Shown in pieces: positions 50,506 to 58,623 of a stretch of 64,000 bases of DNA; position 1 is the stretch's first letter; each line of letters begins with the position of its first letter. The DNA comes from Phycicoccus avicenniae (GTDB lineage: Bacteria > Actinomycetota > Actinomycetes > Actinomycetales > Dermatophilaceae). The position numbers and the translations under genes are program-made. The notes under the pieces were generated by a model that was not told where the DNA came from, ran no database searches, and saw nothing but the letters and a program-made list of their open reading frames with translations. The stretch spans positions 1-64,000 of the forward strand of contig NZ_JAGSNF010000004.1 of the NCBI RefSeq assembly GCF_018139485.1. The letters run 5' to 3'.

Positions 50506-51284
50506 CAGACGCCGCCGGTGAGGGTGACCCCGCCGTCGACGACGAGCGTCTGACCGGTGAGCCAGCCCGCGTCGTCGGAGAGGAGGAAGGCGACGACCGA
50601 CCCGATGTCCTCGGGGACGCCGAGCCGCTTCAGCGGGTACTGCGCGGCGACCTGCTCCTCACGGCCCTCGTAGAGGGCGCGGGCGAACTGGGTCTTGACG
50701 ACGGCCGGGGCGACGGCGTTGACCCGCACCGTCGGCCCGAGCTCGACGGCGAGCGACTCGGTGAGGCTGACGAGCGCGGCCTTGCTCGCGCCGTACATCG
50801 AGATCCCGGGCGCGGGCTTCGTGCCGGCGACCGAGGCGACGTTGACGACGGACCCGCCGTGCTCGCCCATCCACGCGGCGTGCGCGGCCTGGGTCCAACC
50901 GAGCGCGGCGACGACGTTGACCTCGAGGATCTTGCGCGCCGCGTCGAGGTCGAGCTCGACGAGCGGACCGTACGCCGGGTTGATGCCCGCGTTGTTGACG
51001 AGCAGGTCGAGGCTGCCGAACGTGTCGACCGCCGTGGCGACGGCGGCCGCACGGTGCTCGGCGTCGTCCGCCTTGCCGGCGACGGCGACCGCGTGGTCCG
51101 CACCGCCGAGCGCGCTGACAGCCTCGTCGAGCGCCTCCTGCTTGCGCGCGGTGAGGACGACGCGTCCGCCCTCGGCGACGACCCGCTCGGCGATCCCGAG
51201 GCCGATGCCCCGACTCGCCCCGGTGACGAGGGCGACCTTGCCCTCGAGCCGGCGGCCGGTGGGCTCGGACGGGGTGGCGGTCAC
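50505..51284 (-). CDS. Short-chain dehydrogenase
   Basis: A 259-residue SDR: TGASRGIGLGIA, NNAGINPAYGPL, Ser in NVASVAG, YGASKAAL, and LTGQTLVVDGG at the end. NPAYGPL is characteristic of actinobacterial 3-oxoacyl reductases linked to acyl-CoA breakdown. GTG start overlaps the thiolase stop by 4 nt. Confidence 0.9.
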   Translation of the reverse strand: MTATPSEPTGRRLEGKVALVTGASRGIGLGIAERVVAEGGRVVLTARKQEALDEAVSALGGADHAVAVAGKADDAEHRAAAVATAVDTFGSLDLLVNNAGINPAYGPLVELDLDAARKILEVNVVAALGWTQAAHAAWMGEHGGSVVNVASVAGTKPAPGISMYGASKAALVSLTESLAVELGPTVRVNAVAPAVVKTQFARALYEGREEQVAAQYPLKRLGVPEDIGSVVAFLLSDDAGWLTGQTLVVDGGVTLTGGV

Positions 51285-52501
51285 GACAGCCGCTCCAGGA
51301 CCATCGCCATGCCCTGGCCACCGCCGACGCACATCGTCTCGAGCCCGATCTGGCCGTCGGTGCGGCGCAGCCCGTTGAGCAGGGTCGAGGTGATCCGGGC
51401 GCCGGTCATCCCGAACGGGTGGCCGACGGCGATCGCGCCGCCGTGGACGTTGAGCTTGTCCTCGTCGAGCCCGAGCTCGCGGGCGGACCCGATGACCTGC
51501 GCGGCGAACGCCTCGTTGAGCTCGACGAGGTCGAGGTCGGCGACGGACATCCCGGCGCGGGCGAGCGCCTGGCGGGTCGCGTCGACGGGGCCGAGGCCCA
51601 TGATCTCGGGCGAGAGCCCGGAGACGCCGGTCGAGACGATCCGGGCGAGCGGGGTGATGCCCAGCTCCTTCGCCTTCGTGTCGGACATGACGACGACCGC
51701 GGCAGCGCCGTCGTTGAGCGGGCAGCAGTTGCCGGCCGTCACCGTGCCGTCGGGCCGGAAGACCGGTTGCAGCTGGGAGACACCCTCGTAGGTGACGCCG
51801 GCGCGGGGGCCGTCGTCGCGGTCGACGACGGTGCCGTCCGGGAGGGTGACGGGGGTGATGTCGGTGGCCCAGAAGCCGTCGGCGATGGCCTGCTCGGCGC
51901 GGTTCTGGCTGCGCACGCCCCAGCGGTCCTGGTCCTCGCGGGAGACCCCGTTCCGCTGCGCGACGTTCTCGGCGGTCTGGCCCATCGCGATAAAGACGTC
52001 GGGCAGCTCGCCGGACTCGCGCGGGTCTGTCCAGGTGTCGGCACCACCCTGGGCGCGGCGCTCGGTGCGGGCCTCGGCGTCGGCGACCCTCGGGTTGTGG
52101 CTGCCGGGCAGGCCGTCGGAGCGGCCGGTGCCGTAGCGGCTCACGGTCTCGACACCCATGGAGACGAAGACGTCGCCCTCCCCGGCGCGGATCGCGTGCA
52201 TCGCCATCCGCGTCGTCTGGAGCGAGGAGGAGCAGTACCGGTTGACGGTGACCCCGGGCAGGTGGTCCATCCCGGCGAGGACGGCGACGGCACGGCCGAG
52301 GTTGTGCCCCGACTCCCCGGCCGGCTGGCCGACGCCGAGCATGAGGTCGTCGATCTCGCGGCGGTCCAGCTGGGGGACCTGGGCGAGTGCGGCCTCGAGC
52401 ATCTGGACCGACAGGTCGTCCGGTCGGGCGTCGACGAGCGAGCCCTTCCCGGCGCGGCCGATCGGGGATCGTGCGGTCGCGACGATGACGGCGTCCGGCA
52501 T
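51281..52501 (-). CDS. Acetyl-CoA C-acyltransferase (thiolase)
   Basis: A 406-residue thiolase performing the last step of beta-oxidation, cleaving 3-ketoacyl-CoA with CoA. The nucleophile is Cys90 in NRYCSSSLQ; NEAFAAQ and GGAIAVGHPFG carry the catalytic His, and MCVGGGQG the second Cys. GGGAGG precedes the ATG. It is the first gene of an operon of about 6 kb that contains the SDRs, quinone oxidoreductase, hydratase and phosphotransferase. A TetR-type palindrome sits just upstream. Confidence 0.95.
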   Translation of the reverse strand: MPDAVIVATARSPIGRAGKGSLVDARPDDLSVQMLEAALAQVPQLDRREIDDLMLGVGQPAGESGHNLGRAVAVLAGMDHLPGVTVNRYCSSSLQTTRMAMHAIRAGEGDVFVSMGVETVSRYGTGRSDGLPGSHNPRVADAEARTERRAQGGADTWTDPRESGELPDVFIAMGQTAENVAQRNGVSREDQDRWGVRSQNRAEQAIADGFWATDITPVTLPDGTVVDRDDGPRAGVTYEGVSQLQPVFRPDGTVTAGNCCPLNDGAAAVVVMSDTKAKELGITPLARIVSTGVSGLSPEIMGLGPVDATRQALARAGMSVADLDLVELNEAFAAQVIGSARELGLDEDKLNVHGGAIAVGHPFGMTGARITSTLLNGLRRTDGQIGLETMCVGGGQGMAMVLERLS

Positions 52502-52519
52502 CGAGCACCTCCCTGTGCT

Positions 52520-52537
52520 TGACTAAGCGCTTGTTCA
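52520..52537. promoter_or_regulatory. TetR-type operator between thiolase operon and TetR gene
   Basis: TGACTAAGC / GCTTGTTCA is an 18-bp near-palindrome (7 of 9 positions paired) with the AAGC-GCTT core common to TetR regulators of lipid catabolism. It lies 19 bp upstream of the thiolase ATG. Confidence 0.65.
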
Positions 52538-52671
52538 GCCACAGCATGGTGCGGCGACCCGACGGTCGTCAACCCCGGGCAGGACCGGCCCGGTGGGACG
52601 TCCGTCACGGTCGGACCCGGCCGACGGTCCGGCCTGCAGCGATGACGGGTGACGACGTGAGGAGGCGACCG

Positions 52672-53280
52672 GTGACGACGACCCCCCGCCGTGCCGCGCG
52701 CCCGGAGGAGACCCGGGACCGGCTCTACGCCGCCGCCGTCGAGGCGTTCGCGACGAAGGGCTTCCACGGCACGACGACCCGGGACATCGCGGCGGCCGCC
52801 GGCATGTCGCCCGCGGCGCTGTACGTCCACCACCGGTCGAAGGAGGAGATCCTCTACCGGATCTCCCGCCGAGGGCACGAGACGACGCTCGGCATCGTCC
52901 GCTCGGCCCGGGCCACGCCGGGGGACCAGGTCGACCGGCTGCGCGCGGTCGTCCGGGAGTTCGTGACGTACCACGCCCGCGCGCACACCTCGGCGCGCAT
53001 CGTGAACTACGAGCTCGCCGCCCTCGCCCCGGAGCACCGCGAGGAGATCGAGACGCTGCGGCACGCCATCGACGTCGAGATGCAGGGGGTCGTGCGGGAC
53101 GGTGTCGACGCGGGGCTCTTCACGTGCCCCGAGCCCCGGGTCGCGGCGGCGGCGCTGCTGTCGCTCGGGGTCGACGTCGCCCGGTGGTACCGGGACGGCG
53201 GGGCGTGGAGCCCCGAGACGCTCGCCGAGCACTACGCCGACGTCGCCGTCCGCGTCGTCGGAGCCCCCGCCGGTCGGTGA
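52672..53280 (+). CDS. TetR family regulator, lipid-catabolism type
   Basis: A 202-residue TetR protein. The DNA-binding part is ETRDRLYAAAVEAFATKGFHGTTTRDIA...SPAALYVHHRSKEEIL (in parts). The C-terminal domain (VNYELAALAPEHREEIETLR) resembles KstR2/FadR-like regulators that sense acyl-CoA. GTG at 52672 has GAGGAGG upstream; the earlier ATG at 52642 lacks one. Divergence from the thiolase and a palindrome in between indicate it represses the operon. Confidence 0.9.
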   Translation: MTTTPRRAARPEETRDRLYAAAVEAFATKGFHGTTTRDIAAAAGMSPAALYVHHRSKEEILYRISRRGHETTLGIVRSARATPGDQVDRLRAVVREFVTYHARAHTSARIVNYELAALAPEHREEIETLRHAIDVEMQGVVRDGVDAGLFTCPEPRVAAAALLSLGVDVARWYRDGGAWSPETLAEHYADVAVRVVGAPAGR

Positions 53281-53340
53281 TGAGTTCCCGGGCCCGCGGC
53301 CGTCATAACCCGTGACCGCACACGACACGGGAGGATGACG

Positions 53341-54369
53341 ATGACGACGGACACATCGACGAGGGAGGGGGCTGTGGACCCGCTGGCCGAGGTTGACGAG
53401 GCGGGGTTCGCCGCGCTCACCGAGCCGCACCGGCGCGAGCTGCACGTCCACTGCTACCGGATGCTCGGCTCGTTCGAGGACGCCGAGGACACCGTCCAGG
53501 AGACGTTCCTGCGCGCCTGGCGTCGCCGCGCGACGTACGAGGGCCGGGCCAGCGTCCGCGCCTGGCTCTACCGCATCGCGACGAACGCCTGCCTCGACCT
53601 CCTCGCCCGGCGCCGGCCGGACCCCGCGACCGGCGGCGAGGTGCGCTGGCTGCAGCCCTATCCCGACGTCCTCCTCGACGAGCTGCCCGCCGACGCTGCG
53701 CAGGAGCCGGAGAGCCGGGCCCTGTCCCGGGAGACCATCGAGCTCGCCTACGTCGTCGCCGTCCAGCACCTGGCGCCGCGGCCACGAGCGGTACTCGTCC
53801 TCCGCGACGTCCTCGGTTGGCCGGCGAAGGACGTCGCCGACCTCCTCGGCGACTCCGTGCACTCGGTGAACAGCGCCCTCCAGCGCGCCCGCGCCCGGAT
53901 GCGCGAACACCTGCCGGCCGACCGGCAGTCGTGGACCGGGCCCGACGGCGACGCCACGGCCCAGGACCTCGTGCGGCGCTACACGGAGGCGAGCGTCGCG
54001 GCCGACGTCGGCGCCCTCGCCCGGATGCTCCGCGACGACGTCCGGTTCGCGATGCCGCCGTCGCACGGCCTCGTCGTCGGCCGGGACGCCGTCATCGCGG
54101 ACTGGACGGCGGAGGGCTTCCCGCAGATGTCCGGCCTGCGGGCGGTGCCCACGGCCGTCAACCGGCAGCCCGCCGTCGCGTTCTACCTGTGGAGCGAGAG
54201 CGAGGGCCTGCACCGCCCGCTGACCGTCGACGTGCTGCGGATCTCGGACGGGACGGTCGCCGAGGTGACGATCTTCGACGCGGACCGGTTCGCCGGCCTC
54301 GGGCTCCCGCCGAACCTGCCGCGCGGCGAGGTCCGCGTCGACCCCCGACGCGACGCACGGCGACGGTGA
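53341..54369 (+). CDS. ECF sigma factor with SnoaL-like C-terminal domain (SigG/SigX5 type)
   Basis: A 342-residue sigma factor. Region 2 is REL-HVHCYRMLGSFEDAEDTVQETFLRAWRRR (in parts), with RASVRAWLYRIATNACLDLL; WLQPYPDVLLDELP is characteristic of the SigX5/SigG group. Region 4 is LRDVLGWPAKDVADLLGDSVHSVNSALQRAR (in parts). About 205-330 is a SnoaL-like domain (DLVRRYTEASVAADVGALARML, in parts) used by this group in place of a separate anti-sigma factor. GGGAGG is well placed for the ATG at 53341. Confidence 0.9.
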   Translation: MTTDTSTREGAVDPLAEVDEAGFAALTEPHRRELHVHCYRMLGSFEDAEDTVQETFLRAWRRRATYEGRASVRAWLYRIATNACLDLLARRRPDPATGGEVRWLQPYPDVLLDELPADAAQEPESRALSRETIELAYVVAVQHLAPRPRAVLVLRDVLGWPAKDVADLLGDSVHSVNSALQRARARMREHLPADRQSWTGPDGDATAQDLVRRYTEASVAADVGALARMLRDDVRFAMPPSHGLVVGRDAVIADWTAEGFPQMSGLRAVPTAVNRQPAVAFYLWSESEGLHRPLTVDVLRISDGTVAEVTIFDADRFAGLGLPPNLPRGEVRVDPRRDARRR

Positions 54370-54464
54370 GCGGGTGGGCTCCTCGGCCGGGCCTTCCGCA
54401 CGACCCCTGGCGGGGTGTCGGCGCTCCGGCCTACCGTCGGGGCAGCACCGTCAGGAGGACCGCG

Positions 54465-54890
54465 ATGACCGACCACGGCGACCGCACGACCCGGCCGGGC
54501 GGCGGGGACGTCGACGCCCACCTCGCCGCCGTCGCCGATGACCGACGGCGTGCGGACGCGCAGGCCGTCCTCGTCCTCATGCGCGAGGTCACCGGCGCCG
54601 AGCCACGGATGTGGGGTGCGTCGACGATCGGCTTCGGCCGCCAGCCGTACCGCACCGCCGACGGCAAGGACCGGGAGTGGTTCGCGGTCGGCCTCGCGGC
54701 CCGCACGGCGGCGCTCACCCTCTACGGGCTGACGTACTACGGCTCGAACGACGACCTGCTGGCCCGGCTCGGCCCGCACACGACGGGCAAGGGGTGCCTC
54801 TACGTCAAGAGACTCTCCGACGTCGACCCCGCCGTCCTGCGCGACCTCGTCGCCCGCGCCTGGGCGACGAACTACGAGGAGCAGCCGTGA
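54465..54890 (+). CDS. DUF1801 protein
   Basis: A 141-residue YdhG-like protein: RRADAQAVLVLMREVTGAEPRMWGASTIGFG is the family start (in parts), then WFAVGLAARTAALTLYG and KGCLYVKRLSDVD. DUF1801 proteins adopt a frataxin/YdhG-like fold with unknown role. AGGAGG precedes the ATG; TACCGT at 54432-54437 is a possible -10. Its stop overlaps the next start (GTGA). Confidence 0.88.
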   Translation: MTDHGDRTTRPGGGDVDAHLAAVADDRRRADAQAVLVLMREVTGAEPRMWGASTIGFGRQPYRTADGKDREWFAVGLAARTAALTLYGLTYYGSNDDLLARLGPHTTGKGCLYVKRLSDVDPAVLRDLVARAWATNYEEQP

Positions 54891-55549
54891 GCGACGCAGC
54901 GGGGCACGGCATCCCGGTCGACGCCCTCGACTTCTACGACGACCTCGCCGCGGACAACTCCCGCGACTGGTGGCACGCCCACAAGGCCCGGTGGGAGTCC
55001 TCCGTCCGCGAGCCGATGGAGCGACTGTGCGACGCGCTCGCCGACGAGTTCGGGCAGGCCCACCTCTTCCGCCCTCAGCGCGACGTGCGGTTCAGCGCCG
55101 ACAAGTCCCCCTACAAGGACCACCAGGGCGCCCTCGTCTCGCTGGAGGCCGGCATCGGGTGGTACGTCCAGGTCTCGGCGGCCGGGCTCTTCGCCGGCGG
55201 CGGCTTCTACCCGACCGGCCCCGACCAGACCCGCCGGTACCGGGCCGCGGTCGACCGCCCCATGGCCGGCCAGGAGCTCGAGCGGCTCACGGCGGCGCTC
55301 GTCGCCGACGGCTTCGTCCTCGGCGGCGAACGGGTCAGGACCCGACCGCGGGACGTCCCGGCCGACCACCCCCGCCTCGAGCTGCTGCGCCACAAGCACC
55401 TCACCGCGGCCCGGGACCACGGTGCACCGGCGTGGCTGCCGACCGCCGAGGTCGTCGACCGGGTCCGCGCGGACTGGCGGGCCGTCCGGCCGCTCGTCGA
55501 GTGGGTCGCGGCGGAGGTCGGCCCGAGCGAGGAGCCGCGGCGGCGCTGA
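54887..55549 (+). CDS. DUF2461 (TIGR02453) protein
   Basis: A 220-residue protein. ALDFYDDLAADNSRDWWHAHKARWE and RDVRFSADKSPYKDHQGALV are the family signature (the first in parts), followed by GGGFYPTGPDQTRRYR. The family is widespread; its function is unknown. It is translationally coupled to the DUF1801 gene and 35 bp upstream of the helicase. Confidence 0.88.
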   Translation: MSDAAGHGIPVDALDFYDDLAADNSRDWWHAHKARWESSVREPMERLCDALADEFGQAHLFRPQRDVRFSADKSPYKDHQGALVSLEAGIGWYVQVSAAGLFAGGGFYPTGPDQTRRYRAAVDRPMAGQELERLTAALVADGFVLGGERVRTRPRDVPADHPRLELLRHKHLTAARDHGAPAWLPTAEVVDRVRADWRAVRPLVEWVAAEVGPSEEPRRR

Positions 55550-55584
55550 CGCCCGCGCCACACCGCGTGGAAGGATCGGCGGCG

Positions 55585-58419
55585 ATGACGCTCACCGAAC
55601 GACTCACCGGCTCCGCGGCCCCCGACCTCGGGGACGTCGACGCCCGCGGGTCCGGTGACGGCATCGGCGCCGACGCCGCCCTCGACGTGTTCGTCGAGTG
55701 GGCCGGGGAGCGCGGGTTCGTGCTCTACCCGGCGCAGGAGGAGGCCGTGCTCGCCCTCGCCGACGACGCGCACGTCGTCCTCGCGACCCCCACCGGGTCC
55801 GGCAAGTCGCTCGTCGCCGTCGCCGCGCACGCCCAGGCCCTCGCCACCGGGCGCCGGTCGTGGTACACCGCCCCGATCAAGGCCCTCGTGTCCGAGAAGT
55901 TCTTCGCCCTCGTCGAGACCTTCGGCGCCGAGAACGTCGGGATGCTCACCGGCGACGCCGCCGTGAACCCCGGCGCCCCGATCGTCTGCGCGACCGCCGA
56001 GGTCCTCGCCAACCACGCCCTGCGCGAGCGGGACGCCACCGACGTCGGCCTCGTCGTCATGGACGAGTTCCACTTCTACGGCGAGCCGGACCGCGGCTGG
56101 GCCTGGCAGGTCCCGCTCCTTCTCATGCCCGACACCCAGCACCTCCTCATGTCGGCGACCCTCGGCGACACGAGCGACCTCGAGCGCGACCTGCACCGCC
56201 GCACCGGCCGCGACGTCGTCGCCGTCACCGGTGCCGAGCGCCCCGTGCCGCTGGAGTTCGAGTGGGTCCTCACCCCGGTCCACGACACGATCGAGCTGCT
56301 CCTGCGCGACGGCCGGGCCCCCGTCTACGTCGTGTCCTTCACCCAGGCCGCCGCCGTCGAGCAGGCGCAGGCCCTCATGTCCGTCGAGGTCGTCTCCCAG
56401 GAGCGGAAGAAGGCAATCAAGGAGGCCGTCGGCGGCTTCCGGTTCGGCAAGGGGTTCGGCCACACCCTGCGCCGGCTCGTCCTCCACGGCATCGGCGTCC
56501 ACCACGCCGGGATGCTGCCGAAGTACCGGCGCCTCGTCGAGACACTGGCCCAGGCCGGGCTGCTCGCCGTCGTCAGCGGCACCGACACCCTCGGCGTCGG
56601 CATCAACGTGCCGATCCGCACGGTCCTGCTCACCTCGCTCACGAAGTACGACGGCCGCAAGCAGCGGGTCCTGCGGGCGCGGGAGTTCCACCAGATCGCC
56701 GGGCGGGCGGGGCGGGCAGGCTTCGACACCGTCGGGTACGTCGTCGTCCAGGCGCCGGACCACGTCATCGAGAACTCCAAGGCCCTCGCGAAGGCCGGCG
56801 GCGACCCGAAGAAGGAGCGTCGCATCGTCCGCAAGAAGCCGCCCGAGGGCGTGCTCACGTACAACGAGGCGGCGTACGACAAGCTCGTCGCTGGCGAGCC
56901 GGAGCCGCTGCGGTCCCGGATGCGGGTGACCCACGCGATGGTCCTGGGCGTCCTCGACCAGTGGGAGGTGCAGCAGGACGGTCTGTGGACCCTGCTGCTG
57001 GACAACCACGAGGACGACGAGCGCCGCGAGCGGCTCGTCGAGCGGGCCGTCCAGGTGCTCGGGTCGCTGCTGCGCTCCGGTGTCGTCGAGCCCGACGACG
57101 GGTCCGGCGTCGACGACTGGCTGCCGCCCGTCGAGGAGCACGACGCGCCGGCCACTCCCGAGGATGCCACCGAGGACGCACGGCCCGCCCAGGACGACCC
57201 ACCGCGCGCCGTCGACCCCGCCCCGGGCGGGTCCTCGCTCGGCGCGCTCGGCGAGGCGCTCGCCGCGGCCGGCCTCGCTCCGGCGTCCGACGACGGGCCG
57301 GACGCACCCGCCGACGACCCGGACGAGACACCCGAGCCCGAGCCGGCGGAGCCGACCGCCCTCGAGCGCTTCCTCCGCCGCGACGGTCGCCGCTACGAGG
57401 AGGGCCCGTTCCAGGTGGCGATGGACCTCCACGAGGGGTTCGCGCTCAACCAGTCGCTGTCGGCGTTCGCCCTCGCGGTGCTCGACGTGCTGGACCCCGA
57501 GCACCCGGACTACGCGCTCGACGTCCTCAGCGTCATCGAGGCCACCCTCGACGACCCCCGCCCGGTCCTCTCCGCCCAGCAGTACGAGGCGCGGGGTGAG
57601 GCGGTCGCGGCGATGAAGGCCGACGGGATGGAGTACGAGGAGCGGATGGACGCCCTCGAGGACGTCACGTGGCCCAAGCCCCTCGCCGACCTCCTCGAGC
57701 AGTCGCTGCGGACCTACCGGCAGAGCCACCCGTGGGTCGACCCGCGGGACCTGTCGCCGAAGTCCGTCGTGCGCGAGATGTTCGAGCGGGCCATGTCGTT
57801 CGGCGAGTTCACCGCCCACCACAAGCTCGCCCGGGCCGAGGGCGTCGTCCTGCGCTACCTCACCGACGCCTACCGGGCGCTGCGCTCGACCGTCCCGACG
57901 TCGGCCCGCACCGAGGACGTCGACGACCTCGTCGAGTGGCTCGGCGAGATCGTCCGGCACACCGACTCCAGCCTCCTCGACGAGTGGGAGGCGCTGACGA
58001 ACCCGACCGACGAACCGGGCACCGAGGTGCGGCCGACGACCGAGGGTCGGGCCCTGTCGGCGAACCCCCGGGCGCTGCGGGTCATGGTCCGCCAGAGCAT
58101 GTTCCGCCGCGTCGAGCTGCTGTCGCTCGGGCGGTACGAGGCGCTCGCCGCGCTCGACGGCGGGCTCACGGCCGACGCGTGGCAGGACGCCGCCGCCGAG
58201 TACGCGAGCGAGTACGACGGCATCGGGACCGGGCCGAGCGCCCGCGGCCCGGCGTTCTTCGGCGTCGAGACCGGCGACGGGGCGTGGACGGTGACCCAGA
58301 TCGTCGAGGACCCGGAGGGCGACCACGACTGGCGGATCACCGCCGAGCTCGACCTCGCCGCGACGGACGAGGCCGGCGAGCCCGCGCTCGTCGTCACCGC
58401 TTTCGCCCCGGCGACCTGA
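55585..58419 (+). CDS. Ski2-like DEAD/DEAH helicase with DUF3516 C-terminal domain
   Basis: A 944-residue superfamily-2 helicase. TPTGSGKS (68-75) is Walker A; VVMDEFHFYGEPD is motif II with DEFH in place of DEAH; LLMSATLG is motif III; VVSGTDTLGVGINVP and HQIAGRAGRAG are motifs V and VI. A disordered acidic/Pro linker (about 510-590) precedes a C-terminal domain about 590-940 that matches DUF3516. This architecture is typical of actinobacteria. A role in RNA processing or decay is inferred from Ski2/Mtr4 relatives. A weak AAGGA lies upstream of the ATG. Confidence 0.92.
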   Translation: MTLTERLTGSAAPDLGDVDARGSGDGIGADAALDVFVEWAGERGFVLYPAQEEAVLALADDAHVVLATPTGSGKSLVAVAAHAQALATGRRSWYTAPIKALVSEKFFALVETFGAENVGMLTGDAAVNPGAPIVCATAEVLANHALRERDATDVGLVVMDEFHFYGEPDRGWAWQVPLLLMPDTQHLLMSATLGDTSDLERDLHRRTGRDVVAVTGAERPVPLEFEWVLTPVHDTIELLLRDGRAPVYVVSFTQAAAVEQAQALMSVEVVSQERKKAIKEAVGGFRFGKGFGHTLRRLVLHGIGVHHAGMLPKYRRLVETLAQAGLLAVVSGTDTLGVGINVPIRTVLLTSLTKYDGRKQRVLRAREFHQIAGRAGRAGFDTVGYVVVQAPDHVIENSKALAKAGGDPKKERRIVRKKPPEGVLTYNEAAYDKLVAGEPEPLRSRMRVTHAMVLGVLDQWEVQQDGLWTLLLDNHEDDERRERLVERAVQVLGSLLRSGVVEPDDGSGVDDWLPPVEEHDAPATPEDATEDARPAQDDPPRAVDPAPGGSSLGALGEALAAAGLAPASDDGPDAPADDPDETPEPEPAEPTALERFLRRDGRRYEEGPFQVAMDLHEGFALNQSLSAFALAVLDVLDPEHPDYALDVLSVIEATLDDPRPVLSAQQYEARGEAVAAMKADGMEYEERMDALEDVTWPKPLADLLEQSLRTYRQSHPWVDPRDLSPKSVVREMFERAMSFGEFTAHHKLARAEGVVLRYLTDAYRALRSTVPTSARTEDVDDLVEWLGEIVRHTDSSLLDEWEALTNPTDEPGTEVRPTTEGRALSANPRALRVMVRQSMFRRVELLSLGRYEALAALDGGLTADAWQDAAAEYASEYDGIGTGPSARGPAFFGVETGDGAWTVTQIVEDPEGDHDWRITAELDLAATDEAGEPALVVTAFAPAT

Positions 58420-58508
58420 CCCCGTCGGCCACGGCGCGCATCCCAGGGCACGGGCACGAGGTCCCGCAACCCCTGGCGCCCCGATCGTTGCCGACCCGTG
58501 ACCCCCGA

Positions 58509-58555
58509 TGACGGGCGTCATCCAGACGGATGACACCTGTCACTGACGGGTGTGA
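58509..58555. promoter_or_regulatory. Dyad cluster upstream of the lanthipeptide synthetase
   Basis: TGACGGGCGTCA (58509-58520) and TGACACCTGTCA (58531-58542) are perfect 5-bp dyads around a 2-nt centre, 22 bp apart. A third, imperfect copy TGACGGGTGTGA follows at 58544-58555. The cluster is about 70-115 bp before the synthetase ATG, a good place for an activator of the NarL type encoded in the same cluster. Confidence 0.6.
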
Positions 58556-58623
58556 TCCGCGCCTCGACAGGATCGGCGCGGGGATCCGACCGGGCCCCGT
58601 GAGCCGCAGCAGGAGACCCCGCG

